From Davidsoniella eucalypti (taxonomy: Eukaryota > Ascomycota > Sordariomycetes > Microascales > Ceratocystidaceae): a DNA stretch of 19,419 nt. Both the position numbers and the translations under genes were made by a program. The notes beneath the pieces were generated by a model, which did not search any database, was not told the DNA's origin, and saw only the letters and a program-made list of their open reading frames with translations. Where the stretch lies: contig RMBW01000252.1 of NCBI GenBank assembly GCA_004009845.1, forward strand, positions 1-19,419, read 5' to 3'. Of this stretch, positions 16,416 to 19,419 are shown piece by piece (position 1 is the stretch's first letter; every line of letters begins with the position of its first letter).

Positions 16416-16594
16416 TGTCAGGGGCTAAGGCCCAGTTGGTATTTGGCTAAGTAAGATACTTAGCCAGATAAACGGTTATAAATAGGGACCTATTCCCGCC
16501 GTATTCCAACAGATATTAGTCTTTCTCCTTCATCGGTATCAATCGAAGTCTTTACTCTAGATTGCTTGCCATTGCCTCTTCCTAGTTCGTGTCA
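16416..16594 (+). repeat. 3' LTR of T2b
   Basis: 179 bp, TGTCAGGGGC to GTTCGTGTCA. It shares with T1 LTRs the blocks TAGGGACCTATTCCCGCCG and TTTCTCCTTCATCGGT but has a different U3. The five bases after it (CGCAG) should be its target duplication; the other copy is outside the window or lost. Confidence 0.92.
16444..16485 (+). promoter_or_regulatory. T2 LTR promoter region: 10-bp inverted repeat and TATA element
   Basis: TGGCTAAGTA and TACTTAGCCA flank AGA (16444-16466), a perfect inverted repeat also present in T2a (8545-8567). TATAAATAG follows at 16477-16485. The position in U3 upstream of TATA suggests a dimeric factor site or a cruciform. The function is inferred. Confidence 0.5.
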
Positions 16595-19419
16595 CGCAGA
16601 ACTATTGGTAATGCAGAAGACATTGACCGAACTGTTGTCTACAAGATGGATAAAGGACACAAAGTCTGAAGTGGGCTCTCCAGTGCTATTTGTAAAGAAA
16701 CCTGGAGGTGGAATTCGTTTCTGCGTAGACTACCGCGCAGTCAACGCTATTTCCAAAAAGGACTCATACCCCTTACCCCTTATCCACGACACCCTTCGGC
16801 AAATTTCGGAAGCCAAGTGGGTGTCCAAGGTCGATGTCATTGCTGCCTTCCATCGCATTCGTATCGCCCCTGGCTACGAGGAGTTAACCGCATTTCGGAC
16901 TCCCCTAGGGGCCTTTGAATGGAACGTTATCCCCTTCGGCTTGACTAATGCCCCTGCTGCGTTCCAGCGTTACATCAATTCGGTCCTTCGGAAATGGCTA
17001 GGCATCAGCTGCAGCGCCTACATTGACGATGTGGACATTTACTCCAGTGGTACTGAGGAAGAGCACAGGAAGTTAGTGCTCGAAATTGTCCACGCACTCG
17101 ATCTCGCCGGCCTACAACTCGACCTCCGCAAGTGCCAGTTCCTAGCTAAGGAAATCAAGTTCCTTGGCTTCATCGTTGGCCCAGGTATTGGCATCAAGGC
17201 AGACCCTGAGAAAACCCTTGCGATTCGCAACTGGAATTCTCCCACAACTTTGAAAGGTCTACGTGGTTTCATCGGCTTTGTCAACTTCTATCGAGACTTT
17301 GTGCCTCGACTGTCTGAAATGATAGCGCCGATGGTAGGGTTAACCAAGAAGGATACCCCCTTTGTCTGGTCCGACGCATGTGCGCACGCTTTCGCCGAGG
17401 TTAAGAGAGCCTTCCTCACTCCCCCTGTTTTGACCCCCTTTGACCCGCTGAGAGAAACGGTATTAACCGCGGACTCATCCGGTTACGCCCTGGGAGCAGA
17501 ATTGTCTCAACGAGGAAATGATGGCCTCATGCACCCCATTGCCTTCCTTTCTCGCAAACTCACACCCCCCGAAGCCAACTACCCCATTCACGACAAGGAG
17601 ATGTTGGCTATCTACTGGTCCATTCGCGAATGGCGCCATTTCCTCCTAGGGGTCGACTTTGTGGTGTGGACTGATCACCGGAACTTGGAATACTTTCAGA
17701 CCAAGAGAACGTTGGCTGAGAGACAGCGCCGCTGGGGATATGAGCTTTCGGACTTTAGTTTCTGCCTACGCCACCGCCCAGGTACTGAGCAAGTTGTGCC
17801 AGACGCCCTGTCTAGAAGGGACCAGGATATGCCAGCCAACGAAAGTGACGACAGGCTGGCTAGTCGCTTCCACCAACTCCTCGAGAAGAGTGAGTCAAGC
17901 AACGACCTGGTGGTAATCGGCGCAGTTTGGGCTCAGGAGCCTGACAAGGACGCGCCGACTGACGACAAGGCGACTAAGGAAGCTGTGACCTCCCCCTTCG
18001 CGGACCCCGAGATGACTAGCCTATGGAACCAGGCTCTAGCCCAATGCAACCGTTGGTGGATAGCTCGGAAATTAGTACGAGAGGGAGCTCGCTCATTCCC
18101 AGCCGACTGGGGTTTGCAATGGCAAATGAGCGAGTGCAAACTAGACTCGGAAGGGAGACTACGCTGGCGCGATAGACTTTGGGTCCCTCACCACGAGCCC
18201 TTGAGGACCAAAATTATCCAGCAGATCCACGATTCCACCCTCGCAGGCCACCCCGGCAGAGCAATCACCCGTGACTTAGTGTCGCGCGAATATGCCTGGC
18301 CTGGTCTGACCAACGATGTCCGTCAGTTCGTATCGAATTGCTCGTCTTGCGGAAAAAGCAAGATTTGGCGAGAGCAGAAGCGCGGCCTGCTGAAACCCCT
18401 ACCAGTACCGTCCAGACCTTGGTCTGAATTGGCTATGGATTTTATCGGCCCGTTACCCCCCTCTGCTGGTTGCACCTCCATTCTAGGGGTCACTGATCGT
18501 CTGTCTAAATCACAGATTCTGATTCCTATGAAGGCTATCACCGCGCAAGCCACCGCTGAAGCCCTGCTGATCCACGTCTTTTCTCACCACGGTTTCCCCC
18601 TTGCTATCGTTTCCGATAGAGGGCCTCAATTTGCGCAGTTATTTTGGGGCGAAGTATGCCGTCGCTTTGGGATCCAGCGTCGCCTGTCCACAGCGTTCCA
18701 TCCTCAGACGGATGGCAGCCAAGAACGCAGTAATCAGGAGGTTGAAACGTACCTTCGCAATTTCTGTTCCTTCGCTCAGGACGACTGGGCCTCCTTGCTG
18801 CCTCAAGCACAACTCGCCTTGAACAACAGGATCTCTTCCGCTACGGGTCTCTCACCGTTCTTCATGACCCACGGGTTTAACGTCGACATTATCGAACCAT
18901 CTGTACAAGGTCCCCCTGCCTCCGACAAGTCTCCTGTCTGTGGTGCCCAGGAATGGTTGTCCAAACTAAGCAACGCAACGCAATTCGCGATCGTAGCTAT
19001 GGCAGCCACCCAAGAGCACCAGGAAACTAGCGCTAACCGTCTCCGTCAACCATCTGAGAGCTTCAGAGTGGGAGACAAGGTCTACCTCAACACGAAGAAC
19101 TTGACCACAGAGAGACCGTCCAAGAAGCTAGACTGGTTGGCCAGACTGTACACAGTCCTAGAGGTTACAGGCACCCACAACGTACGATTGAACGTGCCCA
19201 CAGGCATCCATCCTGTTTTCCACGTAAGCCTAATCCGCCGAGCTCCCAACAACCCCTTACCCTCGCAGGAAGTACCTGATGATGAGCCCGCGGCTATCAC
19301 GGCTAGGGAAGCACTGGAAGACGACTCTGTGGAAACAGGCGAGTACAGAGTGGAAGCAATCGTCAAGCAACGTACCCGCCATGGACACACGCAAGCCTTG
19401 GTCAAATGGAAAGGTTACC
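16595..19419 (+). mobile_element. T1c: family-1 element split by T2b, running off the window
   Basis: Begins inside the RT domain where T2b is inserted and continues past the window end. It matches the T1b stretch 9889-12713 in inverted orientation, 2825 bp on both sides with no net length difference. It shares T1b-specific variants (GYEE, EEHRKL, TKIIQQIHDS), so it is closer to T1b than to T1a. Confidence 0.92.
16596..19419 (+). CDS. pol: T1c pol fragment: RT to chromodomain (both ends missing)
   Basis: Read codon by codon from GCA at 16596, the frame is open for 941 codons to the window end. It corresponds to residues 207-1147 of T1b pol: RT with YIDD, RNase H (ADSSG, HDKEML, TDHRNL), integrase finger (HDSTLAGH, CSSC), DDE residues in MDFIGPL, VSDRGPQF and SQERSNQ, the GPY/F-like module, and a chromodomain cut at ALVKWKGY. 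A few substitutions separate it from T1b (for example NESDD against NENDD, QEVETY against QEIETY). The N-terminal RT part, protease and gag lie beyond T2b and are not seen. No inactivating change other than the T2b insertion. Confidence 0.93.

Larger units (their letters stand above)
15742..16594 (+). mobile_element. T2b: truncated 3' end of a second T2 element
   Basis: Plus-strand inverted copy of T2a: pol C-terminus, polypurine tract, 179-bp LTR. It starts 14 bp further into pol than T2a does at its junction (9269-9282 has no counterpart here). Its LTR ends inside the RT region of T1c. The base pattern shows a T-run one longer than in T2a and only a few substitutions. Confidence 0.92.

Noticed and set aside
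1..19419. RIP (repeat-induced C-to-T mutation)
   Set aside because: Young copies keep long open frames and a moderate to high GC content, and differences between copies are few and not visibly biased to TpA; even O shows mainly indels.
1..19419. Host genes or a phage or bacterial system
   Set aside because: All open frames of size are retroelement gag or pol or their shadows, and no stretch above 300 bp is left unexplained.

Overview
The whole 19.4-kb window is a nest of chromodomain-containing Ty3/gypsy LTR retrotransposons (chromoviruses); I see no host gene, tRNA, rRNA or CRISPR array. A filamentous fungal genome is the best guess, from the Tf1-like self-priming signature, short (about 180 bp) LTRs, 5-bp target duplication and chromodomain integrases. 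The species cannot be read from the sequence. There is no obvious RIP-type (C-to-T) decay.

Layout. (1) An old, decayed pol fragment 'O' (+) occupies 1-1521 and resumes at 7919-8416. (2) It is split by T1a (+, 1522-7918), a full-length family-1 element with two LTRs that look identical (181 bp) and a CAGAC target duplication. T1a has an open RT-RNase H-integrase-chromodomain frame but seven single-base indels in the gag 3' end and protease. (3) O is then cut at 8416/8417 by T2a, the 3' end of a second family ('T2') on the minus strand (8417-9282: 179-bp LTR, polypurine tract, chromodomain end of pol). (4) T1b (-, 9283-15741) is a second full-length family-1 element with intact gag (598 aa) and pol (1210 aa) frames and LTRs that look identical. 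(5) T2b (+, 15742-16594) is a near-identical inverted copy of the T2 3' end. (6) T1c (+, 16595 to the window end) is a third family-1 pol, open over all 941 visible codons.

How it works together. Family 1 encodes Gag (N-terminal hydrophobic segment, capsid-like region, CCHC knuckle) and Pol (protease, RT, RNase H, H2C2-DDE integrase, GPY/F-like module, chromodomain). The frames are linked by an apparent -1 frameshift site at the gag stop codon. An 11-nt primer-binding site just after the LTR is complementary to an 11-nt segment inside the LTR, as in the self-primed Tf1 element. The untranslated leader carries 8 (T1a) or 10 (T1b) hairpins whose stems change on both sides together.

The main structural puzzle is T1b. 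Its two flanks are both T2 3' ends, in inverted orientation, cut 14 bp apart, with no target duplication. That cannot come from one simple insertion: it implies recombination between two T1 copies or an assembly chimera.
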